Source: Achromobacter dolens (GTDB lineage: Bacteria > Pseudomonadota > Gammaproteobacteria > Burkholderiales > Burkholderiaceae_B). Taken from it: a DNA stretch of 64,000 nt. The translations under genes and the position numbers were made by a program. Of the stretch, positions 43,494 to 53,800 are shown in pieces (position 1 is the first letter of the stretch; the number at the start of each line of letters is the position of its first letter). The DNA is taken from NCBI RefSeq assembly GCF_902859745.1, contig NZ_CADIJW010000002.1:248001-312000 (forward strand). The letters run 5' to 3'. The notes under the pieces were generated by a model that saw only the letters and a list, made by a program, of their open reading frames with translations, did no database searches and was not told the origin of the DNA.

Positions 43494-43544
43494 TTACTGA
43501 CCGGTACGTACTATTCGCAAACCCAAATACGTACCGGTCAGTAA
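43494..43544. promoter_or_regulatory. TetR operator: 17-base perfect inverted repeat
   Basis: TTACTGACCGGTACGTA (43494-43510) and its exact reverse complement (43528-43544) are separated by 17 bases. Each arm contains an ACCGGT core with GTACGT/ACGTAC, typical of TetR sites. The right arm ends one base before the MFS start codon. Two helical turns separate the arm centres by about 34 bases, consistent with two dimers. Confidence 0.82.
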
Positions 43545-43545
43545 C

Positions 43546-44829
43546 ATGAGTATAGCCCAACCGCCCTTCCCCTTCCGCCGCACGGGACAGAAGTATGCTT
43601 TTGTCGTCGTCGCCGTGATCTTCCTGGCGCTCCTGGTCTCGGCCGGGCTGCGCGCGTCCCCCGGCGTGCTGCTGGTGCCTCTGGAGGAAAGCTTCGGCTG
43701 GAGCCGCGGCATCACGTCGTTCTCCGCCGCGGTGGGCATTTTCCTCTACGGCCTCGTGGGGCCGTTCGCCGCGGCCGCGATGGAACGCTTCGGCCTGCGC
43801 CGCGTGCTGATCGGCGCGCTGGCGGTGATGTCGCTGTCCACCGCCGCCAGCGCCTACATGACGCAACCCTGGCATCTGCTGCTGACCTGGGGCGTGTTCT
43901 CCGGCGTGGGGTCGGGCGCGGTCGCGGTGGTGATGGGCGCCACCGTAGTCAACCGCTGGTTCAGCAAGCACCGCGGCCTGATGATGGGGCTGCTGACGGC
44001 CAGCACCGCCACTGGCACGCTGATCTTCCTGCCCATTCTCGCGGCGCTGGCGTCGTCGGGCGACTGGACCCGGGTGGTGTGGACCGTGGCCGGCGCCGCC
44101 GCCGCCCTGGTGCCGCTGGCCTGGTGGCTGGTGCCGGACCGCCCCGCCAGCGTCGGCCTGACGCCGTTCGGCAGTGACCCACATGCGCCGCCCGCGCCCA
44201 CCGCGCCGCGCACCGGCATGATCGCCGCCACTTTCGGCGCCCTGGGACGCGCCGCCAGGACCCGCACTTTCTGGTTCCTGTTCGCCACCTTCTTCATCTG
44301 CGGTTTCACCACCAACGGCCTGGTCGGCACCCACCTGATCGCGCTCTGCGGCGACCATGGCATGCCCGAAGTGCAGGCGGCCGGCCTGTTGGCGATCATG
44401 GGCATCTTCGACCTGTTCGGCACCACCGCTTCGGGCTGGCTGACCGATCGCTACGATCCGCGCAAGCTGCTGTTCGTCTATTACGGATTGCGCGGCCTGG
44501 CCTTGATGTACCTGCCCTATTCCGATTTTTCGTTCTACAGCCTGGCGATCTTCGCCGTGTTCTTCGGCCTGGACTGGATCGCCACGGTGCCGCCCACGCT
44601 GCGCCTGGCCACGGAGGCGTTCGGCGACCGCGAGGCGCCCATCGTGTTCGGCTGGATCGTCGCCGGCCACCAGTTGGGCGCGGCCAGCGCGGCCTGGATG
44701 GCGGGCGTGGTGCGCGAGTCGCAAGGCAGCTACCTGATGGCCTTCGTCGCAGCCGGCGCCACCGGCCTGATCGCCGCCGTCATCGCCCTGCTGATCGGGC
44801 GCGAGCGGGTCGTGCCGCAGCCTGCCTGA
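43546..44829 (+). CDS. Major facilitator superfamily transporter
   Basis: The 427-residue protein has twelve predicted membrane segments. The MFS loop 2-3 region is around PFAAAAMERFGLRRVLIGAL and the central loop near residues 195-225. The sequence resembles the monocarboxylate/oxalate-formate antiporter-like branch (GVLLVPLEESFGWSRG, NRWFSKHRGLMMGLLTAS). It is controlled by the divergent TetR regulator through the repeat overlapping its start. Substrate unknown; a small organic acid or drug is plausible. Confidence 0.88.
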   Translation: MSIAQPPFPFRRTGQKYAFVVVAVIFLALLVSAGLRASPGVLLVPLEESFGWSRGITSFSAAVGIFLYGLVGPFAAAAMERFGLRRVLIGALAVMSLSTAASAYMTQPWHLLLTWGVFSGVGSGAVAVVMGATVVNRWFSKHRGLMMGLLTASTATGTLIFLPILAALASSGDWTRVVWTVAGAAAALVPLAWWLVPDRPASVGLTPFGSDPHAPPAPTAPRTGMIAATFGALGRAARTRTFWFLFATFFICGFTTNGLVGTHLIALCGDHGMPEVQAAGLLAIMGIFDLFGTTASGWLTDRYDPRKLLFVYYGLRGLALMYLPYSDFSFYSLAIFAVFFGLDWIATVPPTLRLATEAFGDREAPIVFGWIVAGHQLGAASAAWMAGVVRESQGSYLMAFVAAGATGLIAAVIALLIGRERVVPQPA

Positions 44830-44913
44830 GCCGGCCTTCCCGCCAGCGCGCCGGCGGCGACGCCGCCCCGTTGACGCTGGCGCCGGCGATTTGATAGGAT
44901 GGCTGCACTTTGA

Positions 44914-44945
44914 AAACGCCCTCCCGGTCCGCCGGGAGGGCGTTT
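44914..44945 (+). terminator. Terminator between the MFS and hydrolase genes
   Basis: A 14-base stem (44914-44927 with 44932-44945) with loop TCCG is followed by T-rich sequence, ending 33 bases before the hydrolase start. Confidence 0.85.
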
Positions 44946-44978
44946 CGTTTTCGTTCCCCTCACACAAGGAAACCTGGA

Positions 44979-45776
44979 ATGAAGACGTCCCTTGAAATCC
45001 ATCCCGGCTCGCCGGCCGGTCTCGGCTACGCGCGCCTGGGCCACGGCCCGATCCCCGTGCTGGTCCTGCACGACTGGCTCGGCGACCATGGCAGCTACGA
45101 TGCCGTCATGCCCTGGCTCGACGGCCAGGCCTTCACCTACGTGTTCGCCGACCTGCGCGGCTACGGCCAGTCCATCGCGCTCACCGGCGCCTGCACGGTC
45201 GAGGAAATCGCCGCCGACTGCCTCGCGCTCACCGACCGGCTCGGCTGGCGGCGGTTCCACATCATCGGCCACTCGATGACCGGCATGATCACGCAACGCC
45301 TGGCGGCGGACGCGCCGTCACGCATCGCCAGCGCCATCGCGGTGTGCCCCGTCTCCGCCGCCGGCAACCCCCTGGGGCCGGAGGCCCTGGCGTTCTTCGC
45401 CAGCACGACCGAGGACGACGACGCCTTGCGCCGGCTGTTCCGGCATGTCTCCAGCAGCCTGTCCGACGGCTGGGCCGACGCCAAGGTCCGCCACAACCGC
45501 GCGACCGTGGCACCCGCCTGCCGGCGCAAGTACCTCGACATGCTGGTGACGGCGGACTTCGTCGACGCCGTGCGTGGAATCGAGACACCGTTCCTGGTCG
45601 TGGTCGGCGATCGGGACCCGGGAATCGACGCGCAAGCGATGCAAGGCAGCTTCCTGGCCTGGCATCCCAACGCGACGCTGCACGTCATTGCGCATTGCGG
45701 CCATTACCCGATGCAGGAGTGCCCGCCCGCCTTCGCCGCCCTGATCGAGGGCTTCCTCAAGCGCCAGGCCGGCTGA
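44979..45776 (+). CDS. Alpha/beta hydrolase
   Basis: The 265-residue alpha/beta hydrolase has nucleophile Ser99 in IIGHSMTG, an acid in VVGDRDPG and a His in HCGHYPMQE; the oxyanion-hole region is LHDWLGDHGSY. It resembles small-ester or lactone hydrolases and C-C hydrolases. AAGGA lies 8 bases before the ATG at 44979. It is bracketed by terminators and seems transcribed alone. Substrate unknown. Confidence 0.87.
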   Translation: MKTSLEIHPGSPAGLGYARLGHGPIPVLVLHDWLGDHGSYDAVMPWLDGQAFTYVFADLRGYGQSIALTGACTVEEIAADCLALTDRLGWRRFHIIGHSMTGMITQRLAADAPSRIASAIAVCPVSAAGNPLGPEALAFFASTTEDDDALRRLFRHVSSSLSDGWADAKVRHNRATVAPACRRKYLDMLVTADFVDAVRGIETPFLVVVGDRDPGIDAQAMQGSFLAWHPNATLHVIAHCGHYPMQECPPAFAALIEGFLKRQAG

Positions 45777-45789
45777 GTCCGACGCGCAT

Positions 45790-45819
45790 AAAAAAAGCCC
45801 GGCATGGCCGGGCTCTTTT
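45790..45819. terminator. Bidirectional terminator between the hydrolase gene and livF
   Basis: AGCCCGGC (45796-45803) pairs with GCCGGGCT (45807-45814), with an A run before and a T run after, between convergent genes. Confidence 0.9.
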
Positions 45820-45838
45820 ATGCGGCAGAGGGACAGGC

Positions 45839-46572
45839 CTACGCCTCTTCCACTTCCCCCAGGTATGCCGCGCGCACCTTGGGATCGTGGAGCATGTCGG
45901 CGGCGGGACCGGACAGCGTGATCTCGCCGGATTCCATCACGTAGCCGCGGTGGCTGTTCTCCAGCGCCAGGCGGGCGTTCTGCTCGATCAGCAGGATCGT
46001 GACGCCTTCGCTGGCGATGGTGCGCACCACTTCGAAGACCTTCTCGACCATCAGCGGCGCCAGTCCCATCGAGGGTTCGTCCAGCAACAGCAGCTTCGGC
46101 CGCGCGATCATCGCGCGGCCCATCGCCACCATCTGTTGCTCGCCGCCCGACAGCGTGCCGGCCGCCTGCTTGCGGCGCTCGGCCAGGCGCGGGAACAGCG
46201 TGAACACGCGGTCGGTGTCCTGCCGCACCTGCGCGGCGTCGCGCCGGATGTAGGCGCCCATCGCCAGGTTTTCCTCGATGGTGAGCTGGCCGAAGATGCC
46301 GCGGCCCTCGGGCACCATCACCAGGCCCTGGCGCACCAGCTCGTGCGACTTCTGGCCGCCGATGGACTGGCCGCCGTAGACCACTTCGCCGCCGGCCAGC
46401 GGCACCAGGCCGCAGATGGCGCGCAGGGTCGTGCTCTTGCCGGCGCCGTTGGCGCCGATCAGGCACACCAGTTCGCCTTCGTCCACGCGCAGGTCGATGC
46501 CACGCACCGCGCGGATGCCGCCGTAGGCGACCTGCAGGCCGCGCAGTTCCAGTAGGGGTTTGCTTGCCGTCG

Positions 46573-46576
<4 letters not shown>
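45839..46576 (-). CDS. livF: Branched-chain amino acid ABC transporter ATP-binding protein LivF
   Basis: The 245-residue ATPase has Walker A GANGAGKST, signature LSGGEQQMVAMGRAM and Walker B LLLLDEPSMGLAP, with the LivF-type ending DPKVRAAYLGEVEEA. It drives import together with LivG. It overlaps livG by 4 bases and is the last gene of the livKHMGF cluster. Confidence 0.94.
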
Positions 46577-47369
<793 letters not shown>

Positions 47370-47373
<4 letters not shown>

Positions 47374-48458
47374 GCCGCGCCTCCCTGCGTCTTGGTGGCC
47401 AGCTCGCGCTTGCGCACGGCGGACGGCCACAGGCCGGCGGGACGGAACAGCATCACGCACACCATCGCCAGGCCGAACAGCAGCATGCGGATGCCCTCGG
47501 GATCCAGCACCACGGCGCCGAACACCATCTGCTGCACCGGCTCGACCACGGCGCGCAGGAATTCCGGCAACGCGGCCAGGATCAGCGCGCCCAGGATCAC
47601 GCCCGGGATGTGGCCCATGCCGCCCAGCACCACCATGCACAGGATGGAAATGGATTCCATCAGCGAGAAGCTCTCGGGGCTGACGAAACCCTGCATCGAC
47701 GCGAACAGCGCGCCCGCCACGCCGCCGAACGAGGCGCCCATGGCGAAGGCCAGCAGCTTGATGTTACGGGTGTTGATGCCCATCGCCTTGGCGGCGATCT
47801 CGTCTTCACGGATCGCTTCCCAGGCGCGGCCGATGCGCGAGTTCTGCAGGCGCACGCACACCAGGATGATGATCAGCGTCAGCGCCAGCAGCAGGTAGTA
47901 GTACTTCTCCGGCCCGGTCACGCGGATGCCCAGCAGGCTCTCGGTGCGGCCAAAGGCGAACTCGCCCACCTTGAAAGTATCGATGCGGTTGATGCCCTGC
48001 GGGCCGTTGGTGATGTTGACCGGCGCGTTCAGGTTGTTCAGGAAGATGCGGATGATCTCGCCGAAGCCCAGCGTCACGATGGCCAGGTAATCGCCGCGCA
48101 ACTTGAGCGTCGGCGCCCCCAGCAGCACCCCGAACAGGCACGCCACCGCCAGCGCGATCGGCAGGATCGCCCAGAACGGCAGGTGCAGCCCGAAGTGCGG
48201 CGAGGCCAGCAGCGCCCAGGTGTAGGCGCCCACCGCGTAGAACGCGATGTAGCCCAGGTCCAGCAGGCCGGCAAAGCCCACCACGATGTTCAGGCCCAGC
48301 GACAGCATCACGTACAGCAGCGCGAAGTTCAGGATGCGGACCCAGCTCTGGCCGGCCATGCCGATCACGAACGGCAGCACCGCCAGCACGATGCCGATCA
48401 GCGCGATGCCGATCAGGTTGCGGGTCGACAGCCCGCTGTGTTTCAGGGTGGTGCTCAT
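47370..48458 (-). CDS. livM: Branched-chain amino acid ABC transporter permease LivM
   Basis: The 362-residue permease has about nine hydrophobic segments and LivM landmarks (SLGLNIVVGFAGLLDLGYIA, GDYLAIVTLGFGEIIRI, AWEAIREDEIAAKAMGIN). The latter is the coupling loop to the ATPases. The start at 48458 overlaps the livH stop by 4 bases. Confidence 0.94.
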
Positions 48459-49384
48459 GCGCGGTCCCCCACACGCTCGCCCAGCAGGCCGGACGGACGG
48501 AAAATCAGCACCAGCACCAGCACGAAGAACGCGAACACGTCCTGGTAGTGGCTGCCCAGGAAGCCGCCGGTCAGGTCGCCGATGTAGCCGGCGCCCAGTG
48601 ATTCGATGATGCCCAGCAGCAGGCCGCCCGCCATGGCGCCGACCAGGTTGCCGATGCCGCCCAGCACCGCGGCCGTGAAGGCCTTCAGGCCCAGCATGAA
48701 GCCCATCGTGTACTGCGACACGCCGTAGTAGGTGGCCACCATCATGCCGGCCACCGCGGCCAGCGCCGAGCCGATCAGGAACGCCGCCGAGATCACGGTG
48801 TTGATGTTCACGCCCATCAGGCCGGCCACTTCGCGGTTCTGCGCGGTGGCGCGCATGGCGGTGCCCAGGCGCGTCTTGTGCACCACGGCCAGCAATCCGC
48901 CCATGATGAGCGCGGCGATCGCGACGATGGCGATCTGCAGCGTGCTCATGCGCGCGCCGAAGATCTCGAACACCCGCGGCGACAGCACCTGCGGGAAGTT
49001 CAGGTAGTTGCGGCCCCAACCCATCATCGCCACGTTCTGCAGGATGATGGACACGCCGATGGCGGTGATCAGGGCGGCCAGGCGCGGCGCGCGGCGCAGC
49101 GGCCGGTAGGCCACGCGCTCGGCGGTCCAGCCCACGGCCATGCACAGCGGCACGGACACCAGCAGGCCCAGGCCCAGCACCATGAAGGCGGAAGCGGACG
49201 GGTCGCCGCCGACCAGCGAGATGGCGATCGTGGTGGCCGCCATCGCGCCGATCATGACGACGTCGCCATGCGCGAAGTTGATCAGCCCGATGATGCCGTA
49301 CACCATGGTGTAGCCAAGGGCGACCAGGGCGTACACGCTGCCGAGCGTGACGCCGTTAATCAGTTGTTGAATGAAGATATCCAT
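48455..49384 (-). CDS. livH: Branched-chain amino acid ABC transporter permease LivH
   Basis: The 309-residue permease begins MDIFIQQLINGVTLGSVYAL and contains GLINFAHGDVVMIGA and the coupling loop MRATAQNREVAGLMGVN typical of LivH. It pairs with LivM. The start at 49384 is fixed by the conserved N-terminus; the extension to 49495 is unlikely. A 161-base gap separates it from livK upstream. Confidence 0.94.
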   Translation of the reverse strand: MDIFIQQLINGVTLGSVYALVALGYTMVYGIIGLINFAHGDVVMIGAMAATTIAISLVGGDPSASAFMVLGLGLLVSVPLCMAVGWTAERVAYRPLRRAPRLAALITAIGVSIILQNVAMMGWGRNYLNFPQVLSPRVFEIFGARMSTLQIAIVAIAALIMGGLLAVVHKTRLGTAMRATAQNREVAGLMGVNINTVISAAFLIGSALAAVAGMMVATYYGVSQYTMGFMLGLKAFTAAVLGGIGNLVGAMAGGLLLGIIESLGAGYIGDLTGGFLGSHYQDVFAFFVLVLVLIFRPSGLLGERVGDRA

Positions 49385-49545
49385 AGGGGCCGTGGAAATA
49401 AGCCTGGAAAAATCGCGCGAGGATCGGATGCGGCGCGGCCCGGGGGCCGCCTTCGCGCAAATCGCCGCCGCGCCGGGCGGCGCGCGCGGGGTCAATCAGG
49501 ATGGCCAGGCACGGCGGCGCCGCGTCCTGGCCGGGTCAGGCGGCC

Positions 49546-50691
49546 TTAGTTGGCCTGGCTGACCATCGTTTCAACCATCTCCCACTTGCCGTTCTTGACT
49601 TCGTAGATGGTGACGGAGATTTCCTTCAGGTCGCCGTTCTTGTCGTAGGCGATGTGCTCGCTGGTCGCGCCCTTGCGGTTCAGCTTGGCCAGTTCCGGCA
49701 GGTACTTCTCGGGCTTGGCCGAGCCGGCCGCTTCGATCGCCGCGATCATGTTCCAGGCGCCGTCATAGGCGTAGGGCGCGTAGACGCCGGGGGCCTTCTT
49801 GAAGCGCTCTTGGTAGCGCTTTTCGAAGTCCTTGCCCGCGGCCATCTTGTCCAGCGGCACGCCGGCCAGCGAGGCGAAAGTGCCGTCGGCGGCGTCGCCG
49901 GCCAGCTTGATGAAGGTGTCGCTGCGGGTCATTTCGCCCGAAACCAGCGGCGACTTCAGGCCCAACGTGGCCAACTGGCGCTTCATCGGGCCGGACTGCG
50001 CGTCCAGGCCGCCGTAGAAGATGGCGTCGGGCGCCGAGCCCTTGATGTTGGTCAGGATGGCCGTGAAGTCGTTGGCCTTGTCGGTCGTGTACTCGCGGCG
50101 CACCACCTGGCCGCCGGCGGCCTTGACGGCCTTCTCGACCTCGTCGGCCAGGCCCTGGCCGTAGGCGGTGCGGTCATCGATGATGGCGACCTTCTTGGCC
50201 TTCAGGCTCTGCACCATGAACTTGCCGACCGCGGCGCCCTGCTGGGTGTCGCTGGTCATCATGCGGAAGGTGGTTTCGTAGCCCTGCTTGGTGTACTCGG
50301 GCGACGTGGCCATGGCGATCTGCGGCAGGCCGGCTTCGTGGTAGACGCGCGAGGCGGGGATCGTGGTGCCCGAATTGAAGTGGCCCAGGATGCCGACCAC
50401 GTTCTCGTCGACCAGTTGCTGCGCCACCTGCACGCCGACGCGCGGATCGGCCTGGTCATCGCGCGACACCAGCACGAACTTGGCGGGCTGGCCGTCGACC
50501 TTGATGCCCTTCTTGTTGGCTTCTTCCAGGGCCAGGTTCAGGCCGTTTTGCATGTCCTCGCCGTAGTGCGACTGGGGACCGGTCAGGGGCGCGGCAAAGC
50601 CGAACTTGACGTCGGCGGCCTGCGCGGCGGCGGCCATGCCGACGGCGGCGATGCTGGCGGCGACAAGCTTCAAAGTGGTGCGAAACTTCAT
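49546..50691 (-). CDS. livK: Branched-chain amino acid ABC transporter substrate-binding protein LivK-type
   Basis: The 381-residue protein has a signal peptide (ending near AAAAQAA) and the LivJ/LivK type 1 binding fold: FGFAAPLTGPQSHYGEDMQNG, VVGILGHFNSGTTIPAS, and AIIDDRTAYGQGLADEVEKA. It delivers leucine/isoleucine/valine or related amino acids to LivHMGF encoded just downstream. The 187-base region upstream (50692-50878) must hold its promoter; no clear operator was found. Confidence 0.93.
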   Translation of the reverse strand: MKFRTTLKLVAASIAAVGMAAAAQAADVKFGFAAPLTGPQSHYGEDMQNGLNLALEEANKKGIKVDGQPAKFVLVSRDDQADPRVGVQVAQQLVDENVVGILGHFNSGTTIPASRVYHEAGLPQIAMATSPEYTKQGYETTFRMMTSDTQQGAAVGKFMVQSLKAKKVAIIDDRTAYGQGLADEVEKAVKAAGGQVVRREYTTDKANDFTAILTNIKGSAPDAIFYGGLDAQSGPMKRQLATLGLKSPLVSGEMTRSDTFIKLAGDAADGTFASLAGVPLDKMAAGKDFEKRYQERFKKAPGVYAPYAYDGAWNMIAAIEAAGSAKPEKYLPELAKLNRKGATSEHIAYDKNGDLKEISVTIYEVKNGKWEMVETMVSQAN

Positions 50692-50840
50692 GGGAATCCT
50701 CCGGTATGTCGGATGTGGCTTTGTTATACCTGGGCTTTTGGGCCAGGTGATCTATTTGAGTGCGATTGCCGGGTTGCCACAATCGAACTTCAGGTGCGAC
50801 CGGATTTTGCTTCCAGTGCAACCTCGCTAGATATTGGAGA

Positions 50841-50864
50841 TAACCCTTGGTTTCCCAAGGGTTA
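50841..50864 (-). terminator. Stem-loop after putA
   Basis: TAACCCTTGG (50841-50850) pairs with CCAAGGGTTA (50855-50864) around 4 bases (GAAA loop on the minus strand). It lies 14 bases past the putA stop. No T-run follows, so termination is uncertain; it could protect the mRNA end. Confidence 0.55.
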
Positions 50865-50878
50865 CCCCTCGGTCACGT

Positions 50879-53800
50879 TCAACCGATGGTCATGAGGCTG
50901 GCGTTGCCGCCGGCCGCCGCCGTATTGACGCTGATGGAACGCTCCGTCAGCAGGCGCTCGGGCACATACGAGGCGCCGGCCGCCAGGGCATCCGAGGTCA
51001 ATCCATGCACCGCCAGGATGGCGCCGGGGCGTTGCGCGATGCGCTGGTTCAGCGTGCGCAGCGTGTCGCCATCGCCTTCGAACAGCACCGCATGGTAATC
51101 GGCGTGGTCGACCTCGGCATCGGCCAGAATGCCCGCCTGCCCCTGCTGCTCGGCGTCCAATCCCGCCAGCAGCGCCTGCGCCGCCGGCGTATCGGCGAAC
51201 CACGCGTGATTGCCGGTCAGACGCGCCGCCGCCCATTGGGCACGCGCGCCGGCCTCCGTGGCCGCCACACAATAGACCGCGCCGCGCGGCTCGACCATAT
51301 AAGTGTTGGTCTCGCCAGTGGGACCCGGCAATGCAATGCGCTGCGGCAACGGCGCGGCCGCGTCCAGCGCCGGCGGCAACCCCTCGGGGCGCGTGCCCAG
51401 CAGGCGGTACATATATAGCGGGCCGCCAGCCTTGGGACCGGTGCCCGACAGGCACTCGCCGCCGAACGGCTGCACGCCGACCACCGCGCCGACGATGTTG
51501 CGATTGACGTAGACGTTGCCGGCGTGGACCTGGCCGGTCACGTGGGCGATGGTCTCGTCGATGCGGGTATGCACGCCGAAGGTCAGGCCATAGCCGGTGC
51601 CGTTGATGGCGTCCAGCAGCCCGTCCAGCTCGTCGCGGGCGTAGCGCACCACGTGCAGCACCGGACCGAACACCTCGCGGGTCAGTTCGCTGATGTGGTC
51701 GATCTCGATGATGGTGGGCGCCACGAACGTGCCGTGGCGGCATTCGCCATTCAACTCCACCTGGTCCACGCGGTGGCCCGCCGTGCGCATCGCATCGATG
51801 TGGCGCTGGATATTGTTGCGCGCCTCCGTATCGATGACCGGTCCGACGTCGACCGACAGGCGGTCGGGATTGCCCACGCTGAGCTCGCGCATGGCGCCGC
51901 GCAGCATGGTCAGGACGTGATCGGCATTGTCTTCCTGCACGCACAGCACGCGCAGCGCGGAACAGCGCTGGCCGGCCGAATCGAATGCGGAGCTGAGCAC
52001 ATCGAACACCACCTGCTCGGCCAGCGCCGACGAGTCGACCACCATGGCGTTCTGGCCGCCGGTCTCGGCGATCAGCGGGATGGTGTGGCCGTCGTCGTCC
52101 AGGCGGTCGGCCAGCGTGCGCGCGATGATGCGCGCCACGTCGGTCGAGCCGGTGAACATCACGCCGCGCACGCCGGGGCTGGCCACCAGTTGCGCGCCCA
52201 CGGTTTCGCCGCGGCCCGGCAGCAGTTGCACGGCGCCCGGCGGCACGCCGGCGGCGCGCAGGATCGCCACCGCCTGCGCCGCGATCAGCGGCGTCTGCTC
52301 GGCGGGCTTGGCCAGCACGGTATTGCCGGCCGCCAGCGCGGCCGCGACCTGGCCGGTGAAAATGGCCAGCGGGAAATTCCAGGGGCTGATGCACAGCACC
52401 GTCCCGAGCGGACGATGGGTGTCGTTGCTGAATTCGCGGTCGGCCTGGTCGGCGTAGTAGCGCAGGAAGTCCACCGCTTCGCGCACCTCGGCGATGGCGT
52501 TGGGCAGCGACTTGCCGGCCTCGCGCACGATCAGGCCCAGCAGGGTCTGCATCTGCTCTTCCAGCATTTGCGCGGCGCGGCGCAGGCATTGCGCGCGCTC
52601 GGCCACCGGGGTCGACTGCCAGATGGGCGCGGCATTGGCGGCGGCGCGCAGGGCGGCCTCGGCTTCCTCGCCATTGGCTTCGATGACGTGGCCAACCACG
52701 TCGTGCAGGTTGGCGGGGTTGCGCACCTCGATGGCCCGCGCCGTGTCCCAGGCGCCATCGCCCTCGCCCAGCATGGGCGCGGCGCGCCAGGGCGTGGCGG
52801 CGCTGGTCAGCAGCGCGGCCGAGAGCGAGCCCAGGCGGTGTTCGTTGCTCAGATCCAGGCCGGCGGAGTTGGCGCGCGCGCCCTGCTGCGGATTGCCGTA
52901 GAGTTCGCGCGGCAGCGGGATCTTCTCGTGCGGCGCGCCCAACGGCACGATGCGCGAGGCGGCCTCGACCGGATCGGCCACCAGCGTCTCGACCGGGATG
53001 CTCTCGTCGCCGATCAGGTTGACGAACGAGGTGTTGGCGCCGTTTTCCAGCAGGCGGCGCACCAGGTAGGCCAGCAGCGTTTCGTGCGTGCCGACCGGCG
53101 CGTAGATGCGGCAGGGGCGGTTCAGCTTGCCCTGCGCCAGCGGTCCGACCACTTCGTCGTACAGCGGCTCGCCCATGCCATGCAGGCACTGGAATTCATA
53201 CTGGCCGGGGTAGTAGTTCTGGCCGGCCAGTTGGTAGATCGCCGACAGCGTGTAGGCGTTGTGGGTGGCGAACTGCGGATACACGGCTTCCGGCGCGCCC
53301 AGCAGCTTGCGGGCGCAGGCCAGGTAGGCCACGTCGGTGTAGACCTTGCGGGTGTAGACCGGATAGCCCTCCAGGCCGTCGACCTGGGCGCGCTTGATCT
53401 CGCTGTCCCAGTAGGCGCCCTTGACCAGACGCACCATCACGCGATGACGGCTGCGGCGGGCCAGGTCGATGACGTAGTCGATCACGAACGGCGCGCGCTT
53501 CTGGTAGGCCTGGATGACGAAGCCGATGCCGTTCCAGCCCTCCAGCTCGGGCGTGAAGCACAGCGCCTCCAGCAGATCCAGCGAGATCTCCAGGCGGTCG
53601 GCTTCCTCGGCATCGATGTTCAGGCCGATGTCGTAGCTGCGCGCCAGGATGGTCAGCGCCTTCACGCGCGGCAGCAGCTCGGCCATGACGCGTTCGCGCT
53701 GGGCGCGCGAATAGCGCGGATGCAGCGCCGAAAGCTTGATGGAGATGCCGGGGCCTTCGTAGATGCCGCGGCCGGCGGCGGCCTTGCCGATGGCGTGGAT

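Noticed and set aside
50862-53189. 775-codon minus-strand frame inside putA
   Set aside because: Out-of-frame shadow with Arg/Ala/Gly-rich sequence. The putA frame shows intact proline and P5C dehydrogenase motifs.
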